Shown here piece by piece: positions 7,607-7,751 of a stretch of 7,751 bases of DNA. The stretch covers positions 1 through 7,751 of the forward strand of contig DATMYQ010000156.1 in the NCBI GenBank assembly GCA_035560935.1, in the 5' to 3' direction. Source of the stretch: DATMYQ01 sp035560935 (GTDB lineage Bacteria > Bacillota > Negativicutes > Sporomusales > Sporomusaceae). The position numbers and the translations under genes are program-made. Position 1 is the first letter of the stretch. Every line of letters begins with the position of its first letter. Below the pieces are notes generated by a model that saw only the letters and a list, made by a program, of their open reading frames with translations, was not told the DNA's origin and ran no database searches.

Positions 7607-7627
7607 TGAAACTGGATGCCATCCATC
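7597..7627 (-). repeat. Direct repeats with a shared inverted copy in the permease leader
   Basis: On the + strand CATCCATC occurs at 7597-7604 and again at 7620-7627, and TGGATG lies between them at 7613-7618. In the - strand RNA the central element can pair with either flank. One pairing gives a 6-bp stem with a 10-nt loop; the other gives a 5-bp stem (TGGAT/ATCCA) with a 3-nt loop. These pairings are mutually exclusive. They lie at the predicted 5' end of the permease transcript. Confidence 0.4.
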
Positions 7628-7636
7628 TTTTTACTA

Positions 7637-7652
7637 TGCATTAGTTATGCCA
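7637..7652 (-). promoter_or_regulatory. Candidate sigma-54 (-24/-12) promoter of the permease gene
   Basis: Read on the - strand the element is TGGCATAACTAATGCA. It matches the sigma-54 consensus TGGCACG-N4-TTGCA at the invariant GG and GC, with the exact 10-nt spacing between them, and at nine of twelve specified positions. Transcription would start near 7626, giving a leader of about 154 nt before the permease. No sigma-70 pair of comparable quality is visible in the region: TTGGCA at the same place has only a poor -10 partner. Sigma-54 control of amino acid uptake and catabolism is well known in Firmicutes, for example RocR- and BkdR-type systems. Confidence 0.45.
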
Positions 7653-7659
7653 AGTAGAA

Positions 7660-7673
7660 GACGCCACAGCGTC
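7660..7673. repeat. Perfect small inverted repeat upstream of the -24 element
   Basis: GACGC-CACA-GCGTC is a perfect 5-bp inverted repeat around a 4-nt centre, seven nt upstream of the sigma-54 -24 element. It has no U-tract typical of a terminator on either strand, so an operator or a chance palindrome are the alternatives. Confidence 0.35.
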
Positions 7674-7690
7674 AAAACCTTGCAAAAAGG

Positions 7691-7717
7691 ATGGCAACGT
7701 CGACAAATGCTCGCCAT
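7691..7717. promoter_or_regulatory. Candidate enhancer-binding site upstream of the sigma-54 promoter
   Basis: Arms ATGGC (7691-7695) and GCCAT (7713-7717) flank a centre containing the palindrome GTCGAC (7699-7704). The centre of symmetry is about 78 bp upstream of the predicted start near 7626, which is the range where sigma-54 activators bind. The arms are only 5 bp, so this is suggestive only. Positions 7718-7751 beyond it are AT-rich, as often seen where DNA bends. Confidence 0.25.
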
Positions 7718-7751
7718 ATTATCTGATGATACAGAAAATATTGATAAAATA

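Noticed and set aside
7578..7751. Open + strand frame running off the right edge, including an ATG at 7647 (begins MPSRRRHS)
   Set aside because: It has no ribosome binding site before any of its starts, a low-GC composition unlike the + strand genes here, and it overlaps the sigma-54-like promoter of the permease. It cannot be judged without sequence beyond 7751.
7473..7751. T-box or other amino acid riboswitch in the permease leader
   Set aside because: No T-box motif (AGGGTGGNACCGCG) and no terminator/antiterminator with a U-tract are present on the - strand before the gene.

Overview
The window holds five confident protein genes and their intergenic signals: four on the + strand (positions 13 to 5940) and one converging on the - strand (6060 to 7472). 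GC content is moderately high and the Shine-Dalgarno sequences are strong (AAGGAGG type). CydA is the short Q-loop type. Together these suggest a member of the Firmicutes/Bacillota; a Negativicutes (Sporomusa-like) anaerobe or microaerobe is my best guess. That placement is inference only, since no rRNA or other taxonomic marker is present.

Layout. (1) 13-2390: cydA and cydB overlap by 10 nt and encode the two core subunits of cytochrome bd quinol oxidase, a high-affinity membrane O2 reductase. All the expected CydA heme and quinol residues are visible. No cydC, cydD or cydX lies in the window. (2) 2463-5940: two closely spaced genes follow 72 nt downstream with no terminator between. The first encodes a 688-residue protein with an N-terminal alpha-helical (HEAT-like) part and a C-terminal WD40 propeller. 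The second encodes a short, divergent Hsp70-like protein. Its Hsp70 framework is recognisable from end to end, but the phosphate-binding loops are degenerate, part of the IIB subdomain is missing and there is no helical lid. This pair is the least explained part of the window. (3) 5941-6059: a short convergent intergenic region with a strong rho-independent terminator serving the - strand gene. (4) 6060-7472 (-): a 12-TM amino acid permease of the ProY/GabP/HutT-like APC branch. (5) 7473-7751: the permease upstream region. On the - strand it contains a sigma-54 (-24/-12) promoter candidate, an upstream inverted repeat at a spacing suited to an enhancer-binding protein, mutually exclusive hairpin elements, and a 40-codon reading frame whose stop codon lies inside the permease ribosome binding site.

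How they may work together. CydA and CydB form one respiratory enzyme. The WD40 and Hsp70-like genes are probably co-translated partners, with a scaffold or client-binding function inferred from architecture only. They can be transcribed by read-through from cydAB and perhaps also from a weak extended -10 promoter in the 72-nt gap. The permease is a separate unit, possibly controlled by nitrogen or amino acid status through sigma-54.
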